Positions 1-10,250 of a stretch of DNA of 64,000 bases are shown here, in pieces. Within the stretch, counting starts at the first letter, position 1. Every line of letters starts with the position of its first letter. The notes beneath the pieces are model-generated. The model saw only the letters and a list, made by a program, of their open reading frames with translations. It was not told the origin of the DNA and made no database searches. Position numbers and translations under genes: made by a program. Origin of the DNA: Tragulus kanchil (taxonomy: Eukaryota > Chordata > Mammalia > Artiodactyla > Tragulidae); assembly GCA_022376925.1 (NCBI GenBank), contig JAIOJX010000001.1:3939501-4003500 (forward strand). The letters are read 5' to 3'.

Positions 1-731
1 ATCATGACCTTAGGGGATTCTTTTTCTGAAGTGTCTCCCGGAAGCAATGCATAAGAGTTTAACTTGGGAGTTTTCCATCTTACATTTCTGAGTAGTTTAA
101 GGCTAGAAGGTTTTTCCATTTAATTTCTTTTCCGGCCCCACAAAAAAAACATTTTTCTCATTTTTTTTTACAAGTGTGAGCACCTGGGGAATGTGGGTGG
201 AGGCAGGGGGCCCTGGGGCCTGGTTCCTTGGCCCACACGTATATGGAAAAGGTATTTTCCAAACAGGTTTTACAGCAAACAAAAATCTTTGTCTTGACCA
301 TTTTTTGAAGCAGCCTTCTTCTCAGCCCTCAAGGCCTCTGTGTGATGGGTAGAATTCAAGCATAGCATCCTATCTGAGTTACCCCTGTGTGGAAAAGGTC
401 GGGGAAAGACAGTGAACATATTTTCAATAAAATCTCTGTCGTGGCCTGGGAGACAGGATGGTATGTTCTGGTTAGCGCAAACATCTTGCAAGCTTCACAG
501 TGCTCTTGAGTCTAAGGAATGTGGGTGTAACTGACCTCTAGTCGGGACCGTGTGCCATGTCCTTTATAACGTACTCATTAAATGAGAGCCAGTTGCTCAA
601 GAACTTGTTGCCCATGTACCTTCCAATACAGCGGTTCTCAGAGGGTGAGGGAGTTGGAAGAAGCTCTCCTGGAGGAAGAGGATCTCCAAATTATCTGGTG
701 GCCATTTTTTTCAATGTGAATACCCTCACTT
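1..731. other. Unassigned non-coding sequence
   Basis: I see no recognisable gene, SINE, LINE or LTR here. Short reading frames exist but show no protein family or composition signature. A 5'-truncated ancient repeat cannot be excluded by eye. Confidence 0.5.
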
Positions 732-945
732 GGGTTTCCCAGACAGCCCTAGTGATAAAGAACTTGTGTGCCAATGAAGGAGACACCGGAGACGTGGGTT
801 TGATCCCTGAGTCTGGAAGGTCCCCTGGAAGAGAAAAGGGCAACAGACTCCTGTATTCTTGCCTGGAGAATCCCATGCACAGAGGAGCCTGGCAGGCTAC
901 AGTGCATGGGGTCGCACAGAGTCCAACACAACTGAGAGGCTGAGC
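732..945 (+). mobile_element. Bov-A type SINE (sense)
   Basis: The element opens with a diverged form of the ruminant SINE head (GGGTTTCCCAGACAGCCC). It runs through TTTGATCCCTGAGTCTGG and CTTGCCTGGAGAATCCCATG, and ends with the GGGGTCGCACAGAGTCCAAC and ACTGAG motifs of the Bov-A unit. The tail lacks a long A tract. Bov-A SINEs are limited to ruminants and are mobilised by BovB, so this copy supports the taxonomic call. The small reading frames across it are artefacts of the SINE. Confidence 0.88.
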
Positions 946-2767
946 CCACGTGTGTGCACCCTCACTCAGCCCAGCCAGAGACTCACATTCATATCTGCAC
1001 CCCCAGCACTAGTATCTAACAGGCACGAGCTCTGGGCTCCAGTCTCCACCATCACTGACTGAGAGTGCAGCACTGGGCGGGAGCATCGGCAGAGATCAGC
1101 CTGCCTGCTCTTCACACACTCACGGGAGGACTTTCAATGAGGCTAACATCTGTGAGCCACACTTTCCTATTCTGTAAAATGGAGCTAATAATCCCTGCAC
1201 TGAGAGTCTCTGAATATTTTCTGTTTGCAGGAAGGATGACTATCTGCCACAAAGCAGCCTGAAAACAGCCTCATCTCTGCGTGCAAGGGTGTGCGCATGC
1301 ATGTGTGCACACCAAATGGAGTCACCAACCACCCCTCTATCGGGATGAGACGCTGCTCAGCACTTCCTGTCTCTCCAGGGAGCTGCCTCATTCCCACCGA
1401 CAGGTGCCCTGCCTTCTCTATAGCACCGCCTCTGACTGGCCTCACACAGGTCACCCTTTTGCACCATCTTCACGGCCACAGAACCTGCCAGCAACGGGAA
1501 TGGATATTACTGATAAAATCAATCAATATTCCAAAGGACTGGCTGCCCTTCTCAGAGAGACACTGCCCTTTAGTAAATTCCAATGTGACACTTCTGTATT
1601 CGTATTGACACTGAGGTCATTTTCAGTTTTCTGTGTCTGACCAGTCTGAAGCCAAATTCAATTTTGGTTTTCCAGGATGTCCCTCACTTTCCCACTTTGT
1701 TGTCCAGGCCCAGCAAAACCTCAGAAATCAAGTTCAAGTGCATACATTCATTCATCCATTTAAGCATTCATGCATTCATTCAGCAAACCTGTGCTGAGGG
1801 CCTGCTACAGGATGAGAACTGTGCTACCTGGTGGGATGTAACCATGGAGCTTGTAGTCTAGACGGGAAACCAGAAATTAACAAGGAAATCATTATCCAAA
1901 ACCTGTGACGGTTGTCATTAAGGAAAAGAATGGGGTGCCAGGACAGAGGATGGAGGGAAAGGGTCATCTAGGGAGAGACAGTACTAACAGGCTATGTCTC
2001 TAAGGATGAGAAGTCAGACGTGAAGAGAGTAGTGGAAGGACATTTAAAGTAGAAGGAAGAGTAGGTACAAAGGCCCTGAGGCATGAAGGTATGAGGAGAA
2101 AAAGGATGGCCCCTAGTGACACCCCTGTCCTTCCCGGCACAAGATGCTAAGGGGCTCCCTGCCAGCCCTGCTTTCTGCACTGGGCTGCCAGCTCATGGAC
2201 AGAAGTGGTTTCCTCCCTAGGTTGGAAAGGTCAAATGGAGGAGGAACTGGTGTTGCTTGTGGAGGAAACTTTGAGAAAGTTCCATCTTCCTTAAAAAGGA
2301 AACCCTGAAAGCTCTAGAAGTCACTGGAAGCCTTTAGGGGTAAGAGAGGCAGCGTAGGCTCTGGACACCCACCTGACCACTGATCTTCCCACAAATGCCC
2401 CTTCCTTATCACCACGGCCGCCGCCCTGCCGCCTCTGGAGGACACGGCTCCTCTGCTGTCCCCTTGTCCTCAGCCTTAGGACACGACTGAGACGAGGTTA
2501 GGTGTCTAAAGAAGATTCACCTGAGGGCTGAATGGTAAGGAAAAGTTAAGAAACACAGAGAATACAGTGCAATCAGGAGTGGCTTTGTCACCTTAGCACA
2601 TGGTCCACCAGGATGTCGCCTTCCTGACAGCATCCACTTCCCTGCATGCAGTTTATCTCCTGCCGCAAAAGAGAAGCAGGGGGCATAGAATCTGTCTCCA
2701 AACACAGACCGTTTTAAGACGGAAAGGAAGCTCTGTTGCTATTTAGGTTGGCCAGCGTGTCTAAATT
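946..2767. other. Unassigned non-coding sequence with ancient repeat remnants
   Basis: About 1150-1260 resembles the core and 3' half of a MIR, with a TCTGTAAAATGGAG motif. About 1740-2090 has a CATT-rich start followed by text typical of a very old mammalian interspersed repeat (CTTGTAGTCTAGACGGG, CCCTGAGGCATGAAGG). Neither can be named securely by eye. No gene is visible. Confidence 0.4.
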
Positions 2768-2884
2768 GCCTTGATCAACCAGGACACATGACAACTCTCC
2801 CAAAGAGCAACACCAGGGAGAGAAAGAAGCAGAAGCCCTTCCAAGGCTTCCTAAGGCCTCTTGTTCTCCAAATATTTCCAGTTC

Positions 2885-3841
2885 ATTTTCCAGGCACATG
2901 GTAGTCTTGAGATGAGGTATCAACATGTGACCTGCTCTGGCCAATGGCAAATAAATATAACTGTGGCATTTTCCTTCTGAGCGGAAGCATCAAGAGTTGG
3001 TAGACCATAGGGCATGCTCCCTTGTTCCTGCCTTGGGGACTAATGGAACGATGAGGACAGAGTGTCCCCTCAAACTCATATGAAGTCCTAGGTACCAGGT
3101 TCCAAAATGCCACCTTATTTAGAAACAGAGTCCATGTAGATGTCATTAGAAAAGATGAGGTCATTAGGGTGGCTTCTAATGTGACTGATGTGCTTATAAA
3201 GAGGAGAAATTTTGGACACAGAGGCACCCAGGGAGAACACCACGTGAAGATGAAGGCAGACTTTGGTAATCATTCTACAAGCAAAGGAACGACAAAGCTT
3301 TCCAACAAACAACCAGAAGCTAGGAGAGAGGCCTGGAACAGATTTTCCATCACAGCCCTCAAAAGGAACTATCCGGGGCTTCCATGGTGGTTCATTGGGT
3401 AAGGACACCGCCTTGCAGTGCAAGGGGCACCGGTTCGATCCCTGGCCTGGGAAGATCCCAGGTGCCGCGGAGCGGCTGGACCCATGTGTCCAGTTGCCGA
3501 GCCGGAGCTCTGGAGCGCATGCGCCCAGAGCCGGTGCTCTGTGACAACAGAGGCCACCACGATGGGAGGCCCACACAGGCCAGAGAACAAAGACGGATGA
3601 AAATAGATAAATGAAAGACCAATAGAAGTGGCCCACCCACCCACTCCCTCCCCAACCCCCCCCCCAAAAATAAATAAATAAGTAAATGGTTTTTTGGTTT
3701 TTTTTTAAAAAAGGAACTATCCTTGCCAAAACATTGACCTCGGATTATTAGCCATTGGAACATGAAGGCAATAAATGTCACTTTTTAAAGCCACCCAGTT
3801 TGTGGTGATTTCCTCCAGCAGTCTCAGGAAGCTGACATAAT
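2885..3841 (+). mobile_element. MLT1-type (ERVL-MaLR) LTR, split by a SINE
   Basis: The text is typical of a MaLR LTR: GATGAGGTCATTAGGGTGG, TTATAAAGAGGAGAAATTT, and after the SINE TAAAGCCACCCAGTTTGTGG ending near GAAGCTGACATAA. It is interrupted at 3375-3708 by a SINE. MLT1 elements are non-autonomous LTR retrotransposons older than the ruminant radiation, consistent with a younger SINE sitting inside. The subfamily is not determinable by eye. Confidence 0.75.
3375..3708 (+). mobile_element. tRNA-derived SINE inserted in the MLT1 LTR
   Basis: It starts GGGGCTTCCATGGTGGTTCA, has a B-box-like GGTTCGATCCCTGG, and ends in an A-rich tail (AAATAAATAAATAAGTAAAT and more). The flanks carry a perfect 14-bp target-site duplication, AAAAGGAACTATCC, at 3361-3374 and 3709-3722, which fixes both ends. 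The body (GCCGGTGCTCTGTGACAACA, CCACACAGGCCAGAGAACAA) is unlike Bov-A. It matches the elements at 7993, 9150 and 29178. Confidence 0.88.
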
Positions 3842-3985
3842 GAGAAGCGATGGCGGAACTCACTACAGAGTGCCTTGATCAAAGGACACATGACAACTCT
3901 CCCAAAGAGCAACACCAGGGAGAGAAGAAGCAGAAGCCCTTCCAAGGCTTCCTAAGGCCTCTTGTTCTCCAAATATTTCCAGTTC

Positions 3986-4939
3986 ATTTTCCAGGCACAT
4001 GGTAGTCTTGAGATGAGGTATCAACATGTGACCTGCTCTGGCCAATGGCAAATAAATATAACTGTGGCATTTTCCTTCTGAGCGGAAGCATCAAGAGTTG
4101 GTAGACCATAGGGCATGCTCCCTTGTTCCTGCCTTGGGGACTAATGGAACGATGAGGACAGAGTGTCCCCTCAAACTCATATGAAGTCCTAGGTACCAGG
4201 TTCCAAAATGCCACCTTATTTAGAAACAGAGTCCATGTAGATGTCATTAGAAAAGATGAGGTCATTAGGGTGGCTTCTAATGTGACTGATGTGCTTATAA
4301 AGAGGAGAAATTTTGGACACAGAGGCACCCAGGGAGAACACCACGTGAAGATGAAGGCAGACTTTGGTAATCATTCTACAAGCAAAGGAACGACAAAGCT
4401 TTCCAACAAACAACCAGAAGCTAGGAGAGAGGCCTGGAACAGATTTTCCATCACAGCCCTCAAAAGGAACTATCCGGGGCTTCCATGGTGGTTCATTGCA
4501 GGACACCGCCTTGCAGTGCAAGGGGCACCGGTTCGATCCCTGGCCTGGGAAGATCCCAGGTGCCGCGGAGCGGCTGGACCCATGTGTCCAGTTGCCGAGC
4601 CGGAGCTCTGGAGCGCATGCGCCCAGAGCCGGTGCTCTGTGACAACAGAGGCCACCACGATGGGAGGCCCACACAGGCCAGAGAACAAAGACGGATGAAA
4701 ATAGATAAATGAAAGACCAATAGAAGTGGCCCACCCACCCACTCCCTCCCAAACCCCCCGCCCAAAAATAAATAAATAAGTAAATGGTTTTTTGGTTTTT
4801 TTTTAAAAAAGGAACTATCCTTGCCAAAACATTGACCTCGGATTATTAGCCATTGGAACATGAAGGCAATAAATGTCACTTTTTAAAGCCACCCAGTTTG
4901 TGGTGATTTCCTCCAGCAGTCTCAGGAAGCTGACATAAT
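3986..4939 (+). mobile_element. Second copy of the MLT1 LTR (within duplication 1)
   Basis: This repeats the LTR at 2885-3841 nearly base for base, including the same nested SINE at 4476-4806. An old LTR and a younger SINE could not be shared this exactly through independent insertion, so the whole block was copied as a unit. Confidence 0.75.
4476..4806 (+). mobile_element. Second copy of the nested tRNA-derived SINE
   Basis: It has the same insertion site and target-site duplication (AAAAGGAACTATCC at 4462-4475 and 4807-4820) as the copy at 3375. The head has lost a few bases relative to the first copy (TTCATTGCAGGACACC), so the tRNA-like A box region is slightly broken. Confidence 0.85.
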
Positions 4940-4984
4940 GAGAAGCGATGGCGGAACTCACTACAGAGCTGACAGCAAACGCAA

Positions 4985-6940
4985 GTTTCAGAGCATCTCC
5001 GCGTTCCCTCGACGCGCACGGCTATGAGACAGACTCAGCCACGGGGACGGATGAAGACACAGGGACAGGGATGGCTAGACACAGATCCGGAGATGTGGAT
5101 AACAGGCACACCCCCCACACACACAGGGAGAAGAGGGACAGACAGACACACCCAGACATGGGAACACACTGAGAGAAAGACGCGGGTACTATATATCAAT
5201 GCAGATACAGCTAGGACAGCGGAGGGACACAGGAAAGATGTGGAAATAGTCACACAGATACAGGAAGTAATAGAGACCTAATAAAGCCAGAGAAATAGGT
5301 ACAGACAGACACAGAGATACAAACACACCTAGAGAAACCAACAGAAAACCAGCTAAAGCTTCCGAGAGAATCAAAAGCACAGGTACACACAGAAACCCAG
5401 ACACAGACCAAGAAAGCAGTCAAGGCCGCTGTACAGAGATGCATTTACAGAGAGTCAGACAGACAGACAGCCAACGTTGCTGGAAAGACTGCTTGAGACC
5501 CAGACACAGGTAACGATATCGACTCATAAACAGATCCAGGCAGAGACCGATAGGTACCGAGAGACACCCAGATCCCGGAACTGACAGAAACACAGATACT
5601 GGTGCAGATAGAAGGCCAGGTTAGGAACAGATAAAGATGTGCAGCCAGGTGTCATGCCTAAAGAGACACATTTACAGTTAAAAATAGGGACATAGATACT
5701 GGTTCTGAAAGAAATACAGATAAATGTAGAGGTAGTCAGCAGAGACGGGTATAGATAAGGAGCCACTTACAGGTACAGATATGAGTGTTGATAGAGACCA
5801 GACGCAAGTCCATACTGAGGATCCAATGCAGCTGCTTGTAGAGACATTAGCACCGGGACAGATAAAGACACAATGACAGGTGCTCACACAGGAGAACAGT
5901 CTGAGCCAGACGGACGCACACAAGCGCAGATGGAGACACAGACTGAATTGTAACTAGAAACACAGATACAGGCCCAGACAGAAACGTAGTTACAGACACA
6001 ATTACAGATGCAGATGCAAGTACAGATAAGGCTTCCCAGATAGCTCTAGTGGTAGAGAACCCACCTACCAATGCAGAAGACACAGGAGACGCAGGTTCGA
6101 GCCCCGGATCGGGAAGATCCCCTAGAGGAGGGCCTGGCCACCCACTCCAGTGTTCTTGCCTGGAGAATCCCACGGACAGAGGAGCCTGGCGGGCAACCGT
6201 CCACGGGGTCTCAAAGAGTCCGGCACGACTGAGTGACTGGGCACACACACACACAAGCGCACACAGAGACATACAGATATATCTAGTGACAAAAACGCAA
6301 GTGCTGATAGAGACAGACACAAGTACATGTAGAGACACAGATCCAGAGCAGTGCCAGGCAGAAACTCTGACCCAGGTACCAGAGAGAGCCAGGCATGGGC
6401 CTGATACACAGCATGTGTGTACACACAGAGGCAGATGGATCTAGGGTAGAAACCCAGACCTGGGGAGAGACGTGGATTCCTGTGCCCACAGAGACCAAGG
6501 ATCAGCTACAGACAGGGGCACGGTGGGAGGGACAGACAGAGACACAAGTTCAACTGCACATAGAGATCCAGACCCAGACATGGGGCGTATATAGACACAG
6601 AGACGCCGAGAGGTACAGAGAGAGACTCACAGAGACATACAGACAGAGACACAGGTACTAATTGTTACAGAAACTCAGATAAAGGTACAGAGAGTGACGT
6701 AGACACAAGCATAAATAAAGAAAAACATAAAAGCACAGACAGACACAGTTACTGGTGTAGACTGAGACACTGAAAGAAGTGTTTCTAGAGATACGAATAC
6801 AGGTACACGTAGAAATATAGATCCAGATCCTTGAAGTCACAGATAGACGTGCGCACACAGACACAGGTCCTGATACACAGACAGGGAAAGGCTCAGAGCC
6901 AGGTAGCCTGCAGGCTTGGATCGGGACACGTATGAGGTCT
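4985..6940. repeat. Decayed hexanucleotide satellite (ACAGAY/ACAGGY-like)
   Basis: For nearly 2 kb the plus strand is built from units resembling ACAGAC, ACAGAT, ACAGGT and AGAGAC, with few T residues and many point changes. A Bov-A SINE interrupts it at 6029-6255. Six-base phasing leaves long spurious open frames on both strands, such as minus-strand leucine, serine, cysteine and valine-rich products around 5035-5923 and 6283-6993. The degree of decay suggests an old expansion. No gene is supported. Confidence 0.8.
6029..6255 (+). mobile_element. Bov-A type SINE inside the hexamer satellite
   Basis: The element shows GGCTTCCCAGATAGCTCTAG at the head, GGTTCGAGCCCCGGATCGGG as the B-box region, TTCTTGCCTGGAGAATCCCA, and a GAGTCCGGCACGACTGAGTG end followed by a short AC run. 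It is better preserved than the copy at 732. The insertion postdates formation of the hexamer array because array text continues on both sides. Confidence 0.9.
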
Positions 6941-7329
6941 GTACGTGTGACGCTTCCGACATTGGGACCAGTGCTGACAATAGACAGTGGCATAGATGGT
7001 GCTCACAGGTGGCTTTTAGGGCTTCTCACTGGTGGTGAGAATTGTAAAGACAACCGAGCTCGCAGCGTCCCAGACTGTGACGGCCCGGTCGGCGGAGCCC
7101 AGGCGTGGTCCACAGTTATACATTCCATTACCTTGCTTTGATTTTCTACTGCTTTTTGTATTTCCTGGGGCTTGCTCCTCTATTTCTATTTTATTACATT
7201 GTGGATGTTCTAAGCTAGCTCAGGTTCATTGTTGAGTGAAGTCAGGTGGCAATCGATGAACTGGAGACAGCTGCAAACCTACAGTGGCTCAAACCGACAG
7301 ACCAGGGTTGAACACCAGATTAGCCCACT
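6941..7329. other. Unassigned sequence after the hexamer satellite
   Basis: The hexamer pattern fades out here. The interval includes T-rich text near 7137-7200 but no repeat or gene that I can name. Confidence 0.4.
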
Positions 7330-7520
7330 CAGAGTACGAGTATTTGTGTAAGCTAAATTTGGGTATTCGTGTACCCCTACTAGGCCTCGGTTCCTCCATC
7401 TGTAAAATGTAGATGGGAATATCTTTTTCACAGGGTCGTTTGAATAATTAAGGGAAATAGCATCTATACATCAAAACACCAAGTCCCAAGCCTGGAATGT
7501 ACCACAGTCAATAATGCTTT
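7330..7520 (+). mobile_element. MIR SINE fragment (sense)
   Basis: The core and 3' half are recognisable from GGCCTCGGTTCCTCCATCTG, TAAAATGTAGATGGGAATA, an AGGGTCGTTTGAATAATTAA motif and a decayed AATAATGC end. MIRs are ancient mammalian tRNA-derived SINEs, so low identity is expected. Confidence 0.7.
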
Positions 7521-7549
7521 ATACTTTCTTAGAGATGGATATTTTTCTT

Positions 7550-7830
7550 AGAACAGCGGTCCCCAAGCTTTTTGCCACTGGTTCCATGGAAGATAATTTC
7601 CCCAGGGATGGGGCAAGGGGTATAGAGGAGGGGATGGTTTCCAGATGAGTCAAACGTATCACATTTATTGTGTACTTTATTTCCATGATGATGATGATGA
7701 TTAGATCCTCAGGTATTAGATTCCGAAGGCTGGAGACTCTTGCCTCAGAGGGAACAACTGTGGCCCAAAGCGAGGAGACATTTCCAGCAGGGAAAAGTTT
7801 GAGCCGACTTGGGATTCCCAGTGTCAACTG
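7550..7830. mobile_element. Possible old DNA-transposon remnant
   Basis: The start GCGGTCCCCAAGCTTTTTGC, followed by CCATGGAAGATAATTTCCCC and AGATCCTCAGGTATTAGATT, recalls a widespread mammalian DNA-transposon end. I cannot name the family with confidence. A short ATG microsatellite sits at about 7685-7700. Confidence 0.35.
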
Positions 7831-7992
7831 AAAAATTATTCACAGTCTAAAAGCTGAGATTTATGTTTTGTTCGCCGAGACTTTTAGGACTTCAAGCCCC
7901 GGAGGCAGCCTCGCCAGGAATGTGAGGCAGCCAGAATACATAGGTGTTTTGAGACAAGGGGTAGGTAGTCTGAACATCAACAGATTATTGTG

Positions 7993-8265
7993 GGGGCTTC
8001 CCTGGTGGTCCAGTGGGTAAAGACACCGCCTTGCAGTGCAAGGGGCACCGGTTTTATCCCTGGTCCGGGAAGATCCCACGTGCCGCAGAGTGGCTGGGCC
8101 CGTGTGTCCAATTATGAACTGGTGCTCTGGAGTGCATGTATCTAGGGCCGGTGCTCTGCAGCAAGAGAGGCCGCTGAAATGGGAAGTCCACACAGGCCAA
8201 AGAATAAAGATGGATGAAAATAAAAGGAAATAAATTAATTAAATTTAAAAATTAAAAAAAAAAAA
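7993..8265 (+). mobile_element. tRNA-derived SINE, same family as the one at 3375
   Basis: The head is GGGGCTTCCCTGGTGGTCCA, followed by a GCAGTGCAAGGGGCACCGG segment, a body with GGGAAGATCCCACGTGCCGC and GGCCGGTGCTCTGCAGCAAG, and an A-rich tail. An 11-bp direct repeat, AGATTATTGTG, flanks it at 7982-7992 and 8266-8276. The insertion is therefore complete. Confidence 0.88.
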
Positions 8266-10250
8266 AGATTATTGTGAATTAAAGCAAACTAGATATGTTT
8301 TTAGCTCTTTTCTGTGTATGTGAAGATGCAAGAGTCTGGGCTCACAGAAATCATTCCTTTGGTTGGTCTCTCAGCTGTCTGGGCCGGTGTCCTGTTTGGA
8401 TAGCCCGGGTTTCCTCGGGGCTCCCGGCTGGGAGTGGCTGCCAGCGGGTGGCTGCTAGATGGCAAGTGTTCTTTCCTTCCTGAGAACTCAGGGCTCTCCA
8501 GCTCACCATGGGTTGTGGCTGCAATCGCTGATGATCTGTGGCATCCTTTGTTTATTGATAAGGCAGGGAATAATTCATTTCTCAGAAGCCTCTCCAGTGG
8601 GGATGGGTTTTCTATCGGCACCACATAGGGTTGGTGCTTCTGGAGGGCTGTGGTAGGACGGGCAGAGGCTGGCGACCTTTGCAGAGAATGGAGGGAGCTC
8701 CTGATGGGGAGAGTCCCACATCCTGCCAGGATGGCACCAGATGATCTGCAAGGCTCTCTCTGGAGCTAAGACTCCCCCACCTCACCCCTACCCCCACGCC
8801 CACCCCTGGAGATGCTCCAGTTCTCAGGAAGAAGCAGCCCACTGGGTAGGCTCCACCTTGGTAAGAGGCCCCGGACTTGGGCTGCTCCTCCTACACTGGT
8901 TCAAGCCACCGAGGAGCAGGCCGGCCCTCCCCCTTCCATCCTCTGCTTGGGGAGGACTGAGGCCAGGGTGCTGTGGGGAACAAAAGGCAATGATTAACGA
9001 GGCTCTGGGCAAGCTGACCCAGCGCACAAGCCCAGCTCCAGCCAGTCACCACAGAGGTGCCGCGGCCCTTAGCCAGAGCCTGTGTGGACTTGCTCGTGGC
9101 CACAACACAAGCCCCAATCCCAGCCCAGCTCAGCCCCTCCCGCTTCTCATTTGATCCCTGGCCCGGGAAGATCCTACGTGCCGCAGAGTGGCTGGGCCCG
9201 TGTGTCCAATTATGAACCAGCGCTCTGGAGTGCATGTACCCAGGGCCGGTGCTCTGCAGCGAGAGAGGCCTCTGAAATGGGAGGTCCACACAGGCCAAAG
9301 AATAAAGATGGATGAAAATAAAAGGAAATAAATAAATTAAATTAAAAATGTTTAAAAAAAAAAAAAGATTATTGTGAATTAAAGCAAACTAGATATGTTT
9401 TTAGCTCTTTTCTGTGTATGTGAAGATGCAAGAGTCTGGGCTCACAGAAATCATTCCTTTGGTTGGTCTCTCAGCTGTCTGGGCCGGTGTCCTGTTTGGA
9501 TAGCCCGGGTTTCCTCGGGGCTCCCGGCTGGGAGTGGCTGCCAGCGGGTGGCTGCTAGATGGCAAGTGTTCTTTCCTTCCTGAGAACTCAGGGCTCTCCA
9601 GCTCACCATGGGTTGTGGCTGCAATCGCTGATGATCTGTGGCATCCTTTGTTTATTGATAAGGCAGGGAATAATTCATTTCTCAGAAGCCTCTCCAGTGG
9701 GGATGGGTTTTCTATCGGCACCACATAGGGTTGGTGCTTCTGGAGGGCTGTGGTAGGACGGGCAGAGGCTGGCGACCTTTGCAGAGAATGGAGGGAGCTC
9801 CTGATGGGGAGAGTCCCACATCCTGCCAGGATGGCACCAGATGATCTGCAAGGCTCTCTCTGGAGCTAAGACTCCCCCACCTCACCCCTACCCCCACGCC
9901 CACCCCTGGAGATGCTCCAGTTCTCAGGAAGAAGCAGCCCACTGGGTAGGCTCCACCTTGGTAAGAGGCCCCGGACTTGGGCTGCTCCTCCTACACTGGT
10001 TCAAGCCACCGAGGAGCAGGCCGGCCCTCCCCCTTCCATCCTCTGCTTGGGGAGGACTGAGGCCAGGGTGCTGTGGGGAACAAAAGGCAATGATTAACGA
10101 GGCTCTGGGCAAGCTGACCCAGCGCACAAGCCCAGCTCCAGCCAGTCACCACAGAGGTGCCGCGGCCCTTAGCCAGAGCCTGTGTGGACTTGCTCGTGGC
10201 CACAGCACAAGCCCCAATCCCAGCCCCCAGCTCAGCCCCTCCCGCTTCTC
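8052..10250. repeat. Tandem direct duplication 2 (period about 1.10 kb)
   Basis: Positions 8052-9149 recur at 9150-10250 with an offset of 1100 for most of the length. The junction at 9149/9150 joins unique DNA (CCCGCTTCTCA) directly to the middle of the SINE (TTTGATCCCTGG), so the second SINE copy lacks its 5' head. The SINE portions differ at about ten sites, while the unique portion differs only near its end. That is uneven divergence for a simple duplication. Confidence 0.9.
9150..9365 (+). mobile_element. Headless copy of the 7993 SINE (duplication 2)
   Basis: Only the part from the B box onward is present. It is followed by the same downstream flank (AGATTATTGTG) as the first copy but has no matching upstream target-site duplication. 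The 5' loss is therefore due to the duplication junction and not to target-primed integration. Confidence 0.85.

Larger units (their letters stand above)
2768..4968. repeat. Tandem direct duplication 1 (period about 1.10 kb)
   Basis: Positions 2768-3870 are repeated at 3872-4968, head to tail, with an offset of 1104 falling to 1098 through small indels. The copies differ by a few indels, for example in the C-run near 3655 versus 4750 and at GGGTAAGG near 3398 versus the shortened site near 4498. A complete MLT1-plus-SINE nest is copied unchanged. This is probably an assembly duplication. Confidence 0.92.

Noticed and set aside
4985..6993. Cysteine, serine and valine-rich open frames on the minus strand over the hexamer satellite
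   Set aside because: They are translations of a six-base repeat, with mutual overlaps in several frames and no start or splice context.
3375..8265. Possible tRNA genes
   Set aside because: The tRNA-like A and B boxes belong to SINE heads, followed by SINE bodies and A-rich tails with target-site duplications. No independent cloverleaf was found.
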